A stretch of 18,957 bases of DNA from assembly GCA_035553355.1 (NCBI GenBank), contig DATMJW010000172.1, positions 1 to 18,957 on the forward strand, written 5' to 3'. This stretch comes from Gaiellasilicea sp035553355. GTDB taxonomy: Bacteria; Actinomycetota; Thermoleophilia; Gaiellales; Gaiellaceae. The position numbers and the translations under genes are program-made. Below, piece after piece: positions 11,671-18,957 of this stretch (position 1 is its first letter; each line of letters starts with the position of its first letter). The notes under the pieces were generated by a model, which was not told where the DNA came from, made no database searches, and saw only the letters and a list, made by a program, of their open reading frames with translations.

Positions 11671-13951
11671 GCAGCTCGGCGCCGTGCCGCTCCTGCAGAG
11701 CGGCGACGATCCGGTCGCGGATCGGCGCCACGTCCTCGTCCGTCAGCGTGCGCTCCGGCGATCGGAACTCGACCCGGAACGCGAGCGACTTCTTCCCCGC
11801 CGGGATCGGCGGCTCGCGAAAGTCGCTCAGGAAGCGGATCGCTCCGAGCGCCGTCCCTCCGGCCTCGCGTGCGGTCGCGAAGACCGCGGCGGCGGGCACC
11901 GCGACGTCGATGACGACGGCGAGATCCTGCTTCACCGCGGGGAACGTGATCACGTCCTCGTACTCGACCCGTTCCGGCGCGTCGGCGAAGAGCGTCGCGA
12001 GATCCAGCTCGAAGATCCCCCAGCGGCCGTCGGCGCGCGAGGGGTGGAGCTCGCCGAGCCAGCCGGCACCCGTCGTCGCCGCCCGGCCGGGACGAAGGTG
12101 CGGCACCTCGGCGCGTTCGACCTCGAGCGGGAGCTTCAGCACGTCGTAGACGGCCTCGACCGCGCCCTTCGCGCGGGCGTATCCACCCTCGACGACGCCG
12201 GCGACGCGCAGCCGCTCGTCGGGGAGCGCCCCGCCCTGCGGGAGGTACACGCGCGCGATCTCGAAGAGCGCGACGGCGTCGTTGCCGACGTCACGGTTCC
12301 GCGTCGCCGCCTCGACGAGCCCGTGCAGCAGCGTCGTTCGGAGCGACGCCTGGTCGCCCATCGGCTCCGGGAGTGTGAGGCCGTCGGGCTCGGTCTGCGC
12401 CGGCACGAGCGAGGGGGTGTACGCCTCGGCGAACCCCGCCGCCACGAGCGCGTCCTCGACCCGCCGCCGCAGCCGCTGCTCCCGCGTGAGCGCGCCGAAC
12501 ATCTCGCGCCGCCGCGGCAGCGTGAACGGCACGTCGTCGAGACGCACCCGCGCGATCTCCTCGATCACGTCGACCTCGCGGGTGACGTCGCGGGCGCGCC
12601 AGGAGGGGACGGTGACGGCGAAGTCGTCGGCGACCTCGAAGCCGAACCGGCGCAGCAGCGCGGCCTGCTCCGCCGGCGGCGTCGCCACCCCGAGCAGCGC
12701 GTCGGTTCGTTCCGGCCGGAGCCTGACCACCGGCCGGTCGGGTAGCTGCGCGTGCTCGTCGGTGTGCCCCACCCAGCGCGCGCCCGCGAGCTCGACGAGC
12801 AGCTGCGTCGCGTACGCCGCGGCCTGAGCGGCGAGGTGCGGGTCGACCCCCTTCTCCCAGCGGTTCGAGCCCTCCGTGCGGAGCTTGAGCCGCTCCGAGC
12901 TGCGGAGCAGCGCGACCGGCTCGAAGTTGGCGGCCTCGAGCAGGACCTCGCTCGTGTCTTCACGCACCTCCGTCTCCTCGCCGCCCATGATCCCGGCGAG
13001 TGCGACGGCGCGCTCCGCGTCCGCGATCACGAGGTCGCGCTCGTCGAGCTCGCGCAGCGTGCCGTCGAGGGTCCGCAGCGTCTCGCCGCGGCGCGCGCGC
13101 CGAACGACGACACGCCCCTCCGCGAGCTTCGCGCGGTCGAACGCGTGGAGCGGGTTCCCGAGCGCGTGCATGACGTAGTTCGTCACGTCGACGACGTTCG
13201 AGATCGGCCGCATCCCCGCCGCGGTCAGCCGCGCGCGGAGCCACGGCGGCGAGGAAGCGACGCGGACGTCGGTGAACGCCCGCCCGATGTACCGCGGGCA
13301 GCCGTCCACGTCCTCGATCCGCACGTCCACCTTCTCGTCGGCAGCGCGGTCGGGATCCGTCCCGGGCATCGCGGCGAGCTCGAGCTCCCAGAGCGCCGCG
13401 ATCTCGCGCGCGAGCCCGTAGACGGAGAGGAGATCGACGCGGTTCCCGGTCGGCTCCACGTCGAGGATCGTCTCCGTGAGCGGCAGGACGTCGGCGAGCG
13501 GCGTGCCGGGCTCCGCCTCCGGGAGCACCATGATGCCGCTGTGGTCGGTGCCGAGCTCGAGCTCGCGCTCGCTCAGGATCATCCCGCGCGAGACTTCGCC
13601 GCGGAGCTTGGCCTCTCCGAGCGGCTGGTCGGCGCCGGGGAGCCGGGCGCCGGGGAGCGCGACGGCCACGGTTGCGCCGGCGCCGAAGTTCCACGCGCCG
13701 CAGACGATCTGCCGCGGCTCGCCCTCGCCGACGTCGACGCGGCAGAGCTGCAGCCGGTCGGCGTTCGGGTGCTTCCCGGCCTCGACGACGCGACCGACCC
13801 GGAAGAGGGCGAGGTTCCCGTCTGCGTCCACGGGGCCGCGCTCCTCGATCGTGTTGATCTCGGCCGTCGAGACGCTGAGCCGGTCGGCGAGCTCGCGGAC
13901 GGGCATCGGGAGCGGGACGTAGTCGCGCAGCCACGTCAGCGGGACGCGCAT
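11663..13951 (-). CDS. pheT: Phenylalanine-tRNA ligase, beta subunit
   Basis: A 762-residue beta subunit of the tetrameric PheRS. It begins MRVPLTWLRDYVPLP, the usual N-terminus. Next is the EMAP-like tRNA-binding domain (about 40-150) with KHPNADRLQLC (60-70), then the B3/B4 editing domain, the B5 domain and the catalytic-like core. The C-terminal ferredoxin-fold anticodon-binding domain (about the last 95 residues) starts near FPAVKQDLAVVID and contains FRVEFRSPERTLTDEDV. Length is normal for bacterial PheT. The ATG at 13951 overlaps the pheS stop by one base (TGATG), so translation is coupled. The frame is open further upstream but there it only covers pheS in the wrong frame. Confidence 0.97.
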   Translation of the reverse strand: MRVPLTWLRDYVPLPMPVRELADRLSVSTAEINTIEERGPVDADGNLALFRVGRVVEAGKHPNADRLQLCRVDVGEGEPRQIVCGAWNFGAGATVAVALPGARLPGADQPLGEAKLRGEVSRGMILSERELELGTDHSGIMVLPEAEPGTPLADVLPLTETILDVEPTGNRVDLLSVYGLAREIAALWELELAAMPGTDPDRAADEKVDVRIEDVDGCPRYIGRAFTDVRVASSPPWLRARLTAAGMRPISNVVDVTNYVMHALGNPLHAFDRAKLAEGRVVVRRARRGETLRTLDGTLRELDERDLVIADAERAVALAGIMGGEETEVREDTSEVLLEAANFEPVALLRSSERLKLRTEGSNRWEKGVDPHLAAQAAAYATQLLVELAGARWVGHTDEHAQLPDRPVVRLRPERTDALLGVATPPAEQAALLRRFGFEVADDFAVTVPSWRARDVTREVDVIEEIARVRLDDVPFTLPRRREMFGALTREQRLRRRVEDALVAAGFAEAYTPSLVPAQTEPDGLTLPEPMGDQASLRTTLLHGLVEAATRNRDVGNDAVALFEIARVYLPQGGALPDERLRVAGVVEGGYARAKGAVEAVYDVLKLPLEVERAEVPHLRPGRAATTGAGWLGELHPSRADGRWGIFELDLATLFADAPERVEYEDVITFPAVKQDLAVVIDVAVPAAAVFATAREAGGTALGAIRFLSDFREPPIPAGKKSLAFRVEFRSPERTLTDEDVAPIRDRIVAALQERHGAELRA

Positions 13952-14937
13952 CAGAACTGCCTCAGCACGCGGAGGTCGTTCTCCCAGAACGGGCGCAGCC
14001 CCGGGACGGCGTGGCGCAGCTGCGCCGTCCGTTCGAGCCCCATCCCGAAGGCGAAGCCCGTCCAGCGCTCGGGGTCGTAGCCGACGGCCTCGAAGACGGC
14101 GGGGTCGACCATGCCCGCGCCGCCCATCTCGAGCCACCCGGAGTGTTTGCAGACGCGGCAGCCCTCGCCGTCGCAGAGAGGGCAGGAGACGTCCGGCTCG
14201 ATCGAGGGCTCGGTGAAGGGGAAGTAGTGCGTGCGGAAGCGGACGCGGCGGTCGGGGCCATAGAGGGCACGCATCACGTGCAGCAGCGTGCCCTTCAGGT
14301 CTGCGAGCGACAGGTTCTCGTCGACGGCGAGGCCCTCGAACTGGTGGAAGATCGTGAAGTGCGTCGCGTCGATCGTGTCGCGGCGGTAGACGCGGCCGAT
14401 CGAGACCATGTAGAGCGGCGGCTCGCGCTCCTCCATCAGGTGGATCTGCGACGGCGACGTCTCCGTCCGGAGCAGGCGGTCGGCGTCGAAGAAGAAGGTC
14501 TGGCGGGGTGAGCGCGCGTGGTGCCAGTCCGGGAACGCGAGCTTGTCGAAGTTGTACTCGACGGTCTCGACCTCGCGGTCCTCGCGCACCTCGTAGCCGA
14601 GGCCGACGAACGCGTCCTCGACCGTCCGGCGGATCTGCGTGATCGGGTGGAGGTGCCCCAGCGGCGGCCGCTCCCCGGGCAGCGTGACGTCGAAGTCGTC
14701 GTCGCCGCCGAGCGCCGCAGCCGCAAGCTCCTGCCGCCGCGCGGCAAGCGCGTCCTCGATCGCCGCGCGCGCCGCGTTCAGCGCGATCCCGCGCTCGCGA
14801 TCGCGCACCTCGCGCAGCGCGAGCTTGAGCTCGCTCTTGCGGCCGAGGTAGCGCACGCGGAGCTCCTCGAGCTCGTCCTCGCTCGCTGCGGCCGCGATCG
14901 CGGCGACGGCCTCCGCCTTCAGCGCCTCGGCGTCCAC
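13951..14937 (-). CDS. pheS: Phenylalanine-tRNA ligase, alpha subunit
   Basis: A 328-residue catalytic alpha subunit that charges tRNA-Phe. An N-terminal coiled coil (about 1-75) is followed by the class II synthetase core: motif 2 with GRVYRRDTIDATHFTIFHQF (181-200) and motif 3 with GFAFGMGLERTAQLRH (294-309). A Cys cluster C252, C255, C260, C263 (CPLCDGEGCRVCK) is seen in many bacterial PheS proteins and may bind zinc. The start is GTG at 14937, which has TAGTCT seven bases upstream and no Shine-Dalgarno, so pheST is probably transcribed as a leaderless mRNA. It does not show the leader peptide or Phe-codon attenuator known from enteric pheST. Confidence 0.97.
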   Translation of the reverse strand: MDAEALKAEAVAAIAAAASEDELEELRVRYLGRKSELKLALREVRDRERGIALNAARAAIEDALAARRQELAAAALGGDDDFDVTLPGERPPLGHLHPITQIRRTVEDAFVGLGYEVREDREVETVEYNFDKLAFPDWHHARSPRQTFFFDADRLLRTETSPSQIHLMEEREPPLYMVSIGRVYRRDTIDATHFTIFHQFEGLAVDENLSLADLKGTLLHVMRALYGPDRRVRFRTHYFPFTEPSIEPDVSCPLCDGEGCRVCKHSGWLEMGGAGMVDPAVFEAVGYDPERWTGFAFGMGLERTAQLRHAVPGLRPFWENDLRVLRQF

Positions 14938-14944
14938 GGCGGCG

Positions 14945-14950
14945 AGACTA
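14945..14950 (-). promoter_or_regulatory. Candidate leaderless -10 box (TAGTCT) for pheST
   Basis: On the minus strand TAGTCT lies seven bases before the pheS GTG at 14937. It fits TANNNT, and no Shine-Dalgarno is present. Confidence 0.45.
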
Positions 14951-15035
14951 CCTCTCCTGCCCGTCGTTCCTCCTCGGTCGTCGGTACGGGACGGGGGCGC
15001 CCCGACTCGGCCGGAGGTGCGGCTACGCGCGTGCC

Positions 15036-15053
15036 GCCCCGGCGAGCCGGGGC
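15036..15053. repeat. Perfect GC-rich inverted repeat in the pheS/methyltransferase gap
   Basis: GCCCCGGCGAGCCGGGGC has eight-base arms around GA; as RNA it would be a seven-pair stem with a CGAG tetraloop. It stands between divergent genes, 48 bp before the methyltransferase GTG, so it is not placed as a terminator for either. A second smaller palindrome, GGGGCGCCCC, is at 14994-15003. Possible regulator site or 5' leader hairpin. Nothing else is evident in the 164-bp gap. Confidence 0.35.
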
Positions 15054-15101
15054 CGCGTAAACAGGTGCCGCGCGTGCGTCATCGCCTGTAACGATAGCCC
15101 C

Positions 15102-15794
15102 GTGAGCGACTACGACGCGTTCGCCCCCGTGTACGACAGGTGGTCGGCGCACATGACCGACGACGTCGCGTGGTACGTCGAGCTCGCGCTCGAGGCGGAC
15201 GGGCGGGTCGTCGAGCTCGCGGTCGGCACGGGGCGCGTGGCGGTGCCGGTGGCACAGGCGCTCGGGCGGCCGGTGATCGGGATCGACCGCTCGCCGGCGA
15301 TGCTCGCGGGAGCGCGGGCGCGTGCCGAGGCGGCAGGCGTCGAGCTCGACCTGCGGCTCGCCGACATGCGGGAGTTCGAGCTCGAGGAGCCGGCGGCGCT
15401 CGTGACGTGCCCCTTCCGCTCGCTCCTCCACCTGCCGACGTGGCGCGACAAGCGGCGGGTGTTCGAGCGCGTCGGCGCGAACCTGCGGCCGGGCGGCCGG
15501 TTCGCGTGGAACGCCTTCGTCTTCGACCCGCACATCGCGGCCCGCAACGACGGCCGTCACGACGTCGCGAACGGGGTCGGCCATCACGTCCACCAGCGGC
15601 CGCACGACAACCGCATCGACCTCGTCCTCGACACGGGCGCGAGCGTCTCGCTCTGGTGGGCGACGAAGTCCGAGTGGGAAGGCCTGATCGAGATTGCGGG
15701 TCTCGAGGTCGAGGCGCTCTACGGCGGCTTCGCGCGCGAGCCGTTCGACGAAGCGGCGCGCGAGTTCGTGTGGGTGGCGCGGAAGCCGCTGTGA
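15102..15794 (+). CDS. Class I SAM-dependent methyltransferase
   Basis: A 230-residue single-domain methyltransferase. SAM-binding motif I is VVELAVGTGR (36-45), the acidic residue after strand 2 is D60 in VIGIDRSP (56-63), and the post-motif region is CPFRSLLHLP. The start of the protein, YDAFAPVYDRWSAHM, is the usual helix before motif I in this family. The substrate is not evident. The start is GTG at 15102; a TAACGAT sequence six bases upstream could be its -10 but does not fit TANNNT exactly. A similar methyltransferase follows 88 bp later, so the pair is a tandem duplication. Confidence 0.87.
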   Translation: MSDYDAFAPVYDRWSAHMTDDVAWYVELALEADGRVVELAVGTGRVAVPVAQALGRPVIGIDRSPAMLAGARARAEAAGVELDLRLADMREFELEEPAALVTCPFRSLLHLPTWRDKRRVFERVGANLRPGGRFAWNAFVFDPHIAARNDGRHDVANGVGHHVHQRPHDNRIDLVLDTGASVSLWWATKSEWEGLIEIAGLEVEALYGGFAREPFDEAAREFVWVARKPL

Positions 15795-15882
15795 GGGCGA
15801 CGCCCCTGGGGGCCACCACTCCTCCACCCCACTTCGAGCATATCGAGCAAGCCGTCGCAGGTCCGTGCCGACTCCGTCACCG

Positions 15883-16596
15883 ATGAGTGAAAACGCGTCG
15901 CCGTACGACGCGATCGCGCGGCTCTATGACCCGTGGAGCGCGAGCGTGACCGAGGACGTCGCCTTCTACGTCGAGGAAGCGGTCGCGGCCGGCGGCACCG
16001 TGGTCGAGCTCGCGTGCGGGACGGGCCGGATCACGATCCCGATCGCGCAGGCGGGTGTCCGCGTGGTCGGCGTCGACGCGTCCCGCGGCATGCTCGAGGT
16101 CGCCCGCGAGCGGGCGGCCGAGGCCGGCGTCGCAGACCTCGTCGACCTGCGCCACGGCGACCTTCGCGAGCCGCCGGTCGGCGAGCGCGTCCCGCTCGTC
16201 CTCGTCCCGTTCCGCTCCCTCCTCCACATGACGACGGAGGCCGACCGCGAACGCGCGCTCTCGGCGGCGCACGACCTCCTGCTCCCCGGCGGGCGCCTCG
16301 TCTTCGACGTCTTCGCGCCGAGCCACGACGACGTCGAGGCGACGCACGGCCGCTGGCTCGAGCGCGAGCCGGGCATCTTCGAACGCGCCGACTGGGACGA
16401 GGGAGCGCGCACGCTGACGCTCTCCGTCCGCCGCGGTGCCGACGCCTCGACGATGGTGCTCGCATGGCTCTCGCCGCTCGAGTGGCGCCGCCTGCTCGAG
16501 CGCGCCGGCTTCGAGGTGGAGGCGCAGTGGGGGTGGTTCGACCGTCGCCCGCACCGGGGCGAGGAGGACTTCGTGTTCGTCGCGCGGCGCCCGTAG
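15883..16596 (+). CDS. Class I SAM-dependent methyltransferase (paralogue of the previous gene)
   Basis: A 237-residue methyltransferase with motif I VVELACGTGR (40-49), D64 in VVGVDASRG (60-68) at the end of strand 2, and VPFRSLLHM after motif II. Much of the sequence matches its neighbour: YDAIARLYDPWSAS against YDAFAPVYDRWSAH, and PFRSLLH in both. The C-terminal halves differ more, which suggests different substrates. The ATG at 15883 is chosen because it opens the shared alignment; a GTG 18 bases earlier is possible. No clear Shine-Dalgarno is seen. The 88-bp gap holds a small inverted repeat GCCCC-TG-GGGGC (15802-15813). Confidence 0.87.
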   Translation: MSENASPYDAIARLYDPWSASVTEDVAFYVEEAVAAGGTVVELACGTGRITIPIAQAGVRVVGVDASRGMLEVARERAAEAGVADLVDLRHGDLREPPVGERVPLVLVPFRSLLHMTTEADRERALSAAHDLLLPGGRLVFDVFAPSHDDVEATHGRWLEREPGIFERADWDEGARTLTLSVRRGADASTMVLAWLSPLEWRRLLERAGFEVEAQWGWFDRRPHRGEEDFVFVARRP

Positions 16597-16622
16597 CCGT
16601 TGCCGCCGTCCTGCGCGGGCGG

Positions 16623-16628
16623 TAGCGT
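16623..16628 (+). promoter_or_regulatory. Candidate leaderless -10 box (TAGCGT) for lemA
   Basis: TAGCGT fits TANNNT and lies seven bases before the lemA ATG at 16636, with no Shine-Dalgarno. The gap to the preceding methyltransferase gene is only 39 bp. Confidence 0.45.
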
Positions 16629-16635
16629 CGCGCCG

Positions 16636-17184
16636 ATGACGCTCTGGATCGTGCTCGCGGTCGTGGCGCTGCTCGTCGTCGCCCTCGTCCTCCTCTACAA
16701 CCGGCTCGTCCGGCTCCGGAACCGCGTCGAGAACGCGTGGGCACAGGTGGACGTCCAGCTGCGCCGCCGCTACGACCTGATCCCGAACCTCGTCGAGACG
16801 GTGAAGGGATACGCCGCGCACGAGCGCGGGACGTTCGAGGCGGTGACGGAGGCACGCACGCGCGCGCAGGCGGCGACGACGGTGACCGGCCAGGCGCAGG
16901 CGGAGAACATGCTGAGCCAGGCGCTCGGCCGCCTCTTCGCCGTCGCGGAGGCATACCCCGAGCTGCAGGCGGACGAGAACTTCCGGCAGCTGCAGGACGA
17001 GCTCGCCCAGACCGAGAACCGGATCGCGGTTTCCCGCCAGGTCTACAACGACACCGTGCTGACGTACAACAACGCGATCCAGACGGTGCCGGGCCTCCTC
17101 GTCGCCGGACCGCTCGGGTTCGTCAAGCGCGACTTCTTCGAGGCCGAGGACGCGGTTCGGGAGGCACCACGCGTCGCGTTCTAG
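16636..17184 (+). CDS. lemA: LemA family protein
   Basis: A 182-residue LemA protein: a short N-terminal membrane helix (about 3-22), then the conserved RLRNRVENAWAQVDVQLRRR (26-45) and YDLIPNLVETVKGYAAHE (46-63), and a long helical bundle including AYPELQADENFRQLQDEL and ENRIAVSRQVYND. These last motifs are highly characteristic. LemA proteins are membrane-anchored with the helical domain on one side; their function is not settled. The ATG at 16636 is preferred over open sequence upstream because it starts the helix and follows a TAGCGT box. It is followed by DUF2207, a frequent partner of LemA, and the two genes overlap. Confidence 0.95.
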   Translation: MTLWIVLAVVALLVVALVLLYNRLVRLRNRVENAWAQVDVQLRRRYDLIPNLVETVKGYAAHERGTFEAVTEARTRAQAATTVTGQAQAENMLSQALGRLFAVAEAYPELQADENFRQLQDELAQTENRIAVSRQVYNDTVLTYNNAIQTVPGLLVAGPLGFVKRDFFEAEDAVREAPRVAF

Positions 17185-18957
17185 CCGGCGTCGCGCTCCT
17201 CGCGACGCTCGCGCTCGCGCCGCCCGCAGGCGCACAGTCGTTCGACCTACCGAGTGCCGACGTCGTCGTGCGGGTGCAGACGGACGGGTCGCTCGTCGTC
17301 GACGAGAGCATCACGTTCGCCTTCACGGGCGCCTTCAGCGGCGCGTTTCGCGAGATCCCGCTCCGCGAGGACGAGCTGATCGACGAGGTGGCGGTCTTGG
17401 AGGGGCCGGTCGAGTTTCGACCGGGCGCGTCCGCGGAGATCGGCTCCGCCGGCGCGCCGAACACGTTCGGGACGACGCGCACCGACGGAGGCCTCCGGAT
17501 CGTGTGGCACTACTCGGCCGCCGACGAGGCGCGCACCTTCCGCATCCACTACCGGCTCCGCGGCGTTGCCGTCGCCCACGACGACGTCGTCGACGTGAAC
17601 CTGAAGGTCTGGGGTGACGAGTGGCGCGTCCGCCTCGCGCGGCTGACGGCGACGCTCGTCGCGCCCGCGCCGGTCGAGCGCGCCTGGGGCCACCCGGTCA
17701 GCGTCCGCGGCGACGTCACCCTCGACGGCGAGAACGTCCGCCTGCGGGCGCTCGACGTCCCCGCCGGCCGGTTCGTCGAGCTGCGGGCGCTCGTCCCCCG
17801 CGACGCGTTCGCTTCGACCCTCGGCATGCGGGTCGAGGAGGGCCCTGCGCTCGCGCGGATCGTCGCGGAGGAGCAGGCGGACGCGGCCGCGTACGAGCGC
17901 GACCGCGCGCGGCTCGACCGCGCCCTCGCGGACCCGCTCGTGCCGTTGCTCGTGCTGCTGCTGCTCGCGTTCGCCCCGGCGCTTTCGCTCGTCGCCTTCG
18001 TCTGGTGGCGGTGGGGCCGCGAGCGCGGCGGCACCTACGACCGCGAGTACGAGCAGGAGCCCCCGGCGGAAACACCGCCTGCGCTCGTCCCGACGCTCCT
18101 CCGCCAGGGCGGGAGCGCGGGTGCGCTCGAGTTCACGGCGACGCTCTTCGACCTGCTGCGTCGCGGCCGCTACGCGGCCGAGCCCGTCACGACTGAGCGA
18201 CGCGTGTGGGGAGGCCTCCGCACCGAGCAGGTCGCGGACCTCGAGCTCTCGCTCGCCGACGTGGAGGCTCCGATCGACGCCTTCGAGGCGCCGGTCGCGC
18301 GCGTCGTCGACTCGATCCTCGCCGGGGGCAGGGAACGTCTGTCGCGCTTCCGCGACCGGATCGAGGACGACCGAACGCGAAACGCCGAACGGTTCGACGA
18401 CTTCAAGTCGGCCGTCTCGGCGGAGACACGCGCCCGCGGCTGGTTCCGCAGCGACGGCCTCGTCGCGCTCGTCGCCGGCCTCGTCGCCTTCGGCGGCGCC
18501 GGCGCGCTCCTACTCTGGATCGGCGTCGAGCGGCTGGAGACGTTCGCCCCCCGCTGGGGCGATGTCCTCCTCGTCGCCTTCGGCGTCTGCTCCCTCGTGA
18601 ACGCGCTCGTCGTCGGTGGCGGCCTCCTCGACCGCCGCCTCTGGCGGCGCCGTTCCGCGGCCGCGCAGCAGGAGGCGGAGCGCTGGGAGGCGTTCCGCCG
18701 CTACCTCACCGACTTCCCGCGCCTCGACGAGGCTCCGCCGGCGACGCTCGAGCTCTGGGAGCGCTACCTCGTGTACGGGATCGCCTTCGGGATCGCCGAA
18801 CGCGTCCTCCAGGGCGCCCAGCTGCACATGCCCGAGACGCTCGCGCAGGCGAGCTCCGTCTACTGGGTCGGGCCGCACGGCGGCCTCGGCTCCGGCCCCA
18901 CCTCGATCGCGATCGGCGACCTCGCCGCCGGCTTCGGCTCCGCGCTCGCGCCGCCCT
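17169..18957 (+). CDS. DUF2207 family membrane protein, partial at right edge, apparent ACG start
   Basis: The open frame runs without a stop to the window end (about 596 residues visible). It encodes an exported N-terminus (RRVLAGVALLATLALAPPAGA, a signal peptide), the DUF2207 domain (VVVRVQTDGSLVVDESITF, then GAFREIPL), a membrane helix near VPLLVLLLLAFAPALSLVAF followed by WWRWGRERGG, two more helices, and ELWERYLVYGIAFGIAERV near the end, typical of the family. The usual Gly/Ser-rich tail is cut off. No ATG, GTG or TTG exists in frame before the signal peptide. The best start is ACG at 17169, five bases after GGGAGG (17159-17164), overlapping lemA by 16 bases. The first standard codon, GTG at 17268, would remove the signal peptide. 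Family assignment is firm; the start is uncertain. Confidence 0.85.

Noticed and set aside
12752..14080. Plus-strand 442-codon frame opposite pheT
   Set aside because: Composition typical of an antisense frame; pheT on the other strand is certain.
14938..15101. T-box riboswitch or Phe attenuator before pheS
   Set aside because: No T-box sequence, leader peptide with Phe codons or U-run was found; the -10 box sits too close to the GTG to leave a leader.
15877..17235. Minus-strand 452-codon frame opposite the second methyltransferase and lemA
   Set aside because: No motif or start context; both plus-strand genes are well supported.

Overview
The window is GC-rich (about 70% by eye) bacterial chromosome. 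It carries actinobacterial family signatures: an LPxTG surface protein, an Actinobacteria-type holin-like protein, DUF3618, and apparently leaderless genes with a TANNNT -10 box a few bases before a GTG or ATG start. I infer an actinobacterium, perhaps of the Thermoleophilia/Gaiellales kind; nothing here proves the lineage. No tRNA, rRNA, CRISPR array, insertion sequence or phage module was found.

Layout. (1) About 1-5194, minus strand: a 2-oxoacid dehydrogenase operon in the order E1-alpha, E1-beta, E2, VOC protein, GNAT acetyltransferase, E3 (lpdA). The E3 gene breaks at about base 94: its next segment lies in bases 2-85 on the opposite strand, so the left edge is an inversion or an assembly fold-back. 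(2) 5219-6159, plus: an unrecognised protein made of two copies of one domain, coupled to a PRC-barrel protein. This unit diverges from the dehydrogenase operon across only 24 bp, with overlapping -10 boxes. (3) 6160-6355: intergenic, with a terminator-like palindrome and a two-copy repeat. (4) 6356-6817, minus: orphan argR. (5) 6886-8988, plus: five tightly packed small membrane or membrane-associated proteins ending in a YihY/BrkB-family protein. (6) 8985-9659, minus: a secreted double cupredoxin whose second copy has lost three of its four likely copper ligands. (7) 9774-11105, minus: a cell-wall-anchored LPFTG protein. (8) 11234-11650, plus: a stand-alone cyclic-nucleotide-binding domain, divergent from (7) across a region with nested palindromes. 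(9) 11663-14937, minus: pheS-pheT. (10) 15102-16596, plus: two paralogous SAM methyltransferases. (11) 16636-18957, plus: lemA and a DUF2207 membrane protein that runs off the window and has no usual start codon (ACG after a strong Shine-Dalgarno).

How it fits together. The dehydrogenase operon would turn a 2-oxoacid (pyruvate or acetoin-like) into acyl-CoA and NADH; pheST is translation housekeeping. Much of the rest concerns the envelope: holin-like/DUF3618/YihY, cupredoxin, LPxTG protein, LemA-DUF2207. Six, perhaps seven, unit-leading genes look leaderless, while several internal genes have Shine-Dalgarno sites. No single new defence or mobile system is visible. The least explained items are the duplicated-domain/PRC-barrel pair, the degenerate double cupredoxin, the nested operator at 11151-11181 and the ACG-start DUF2207 gene.
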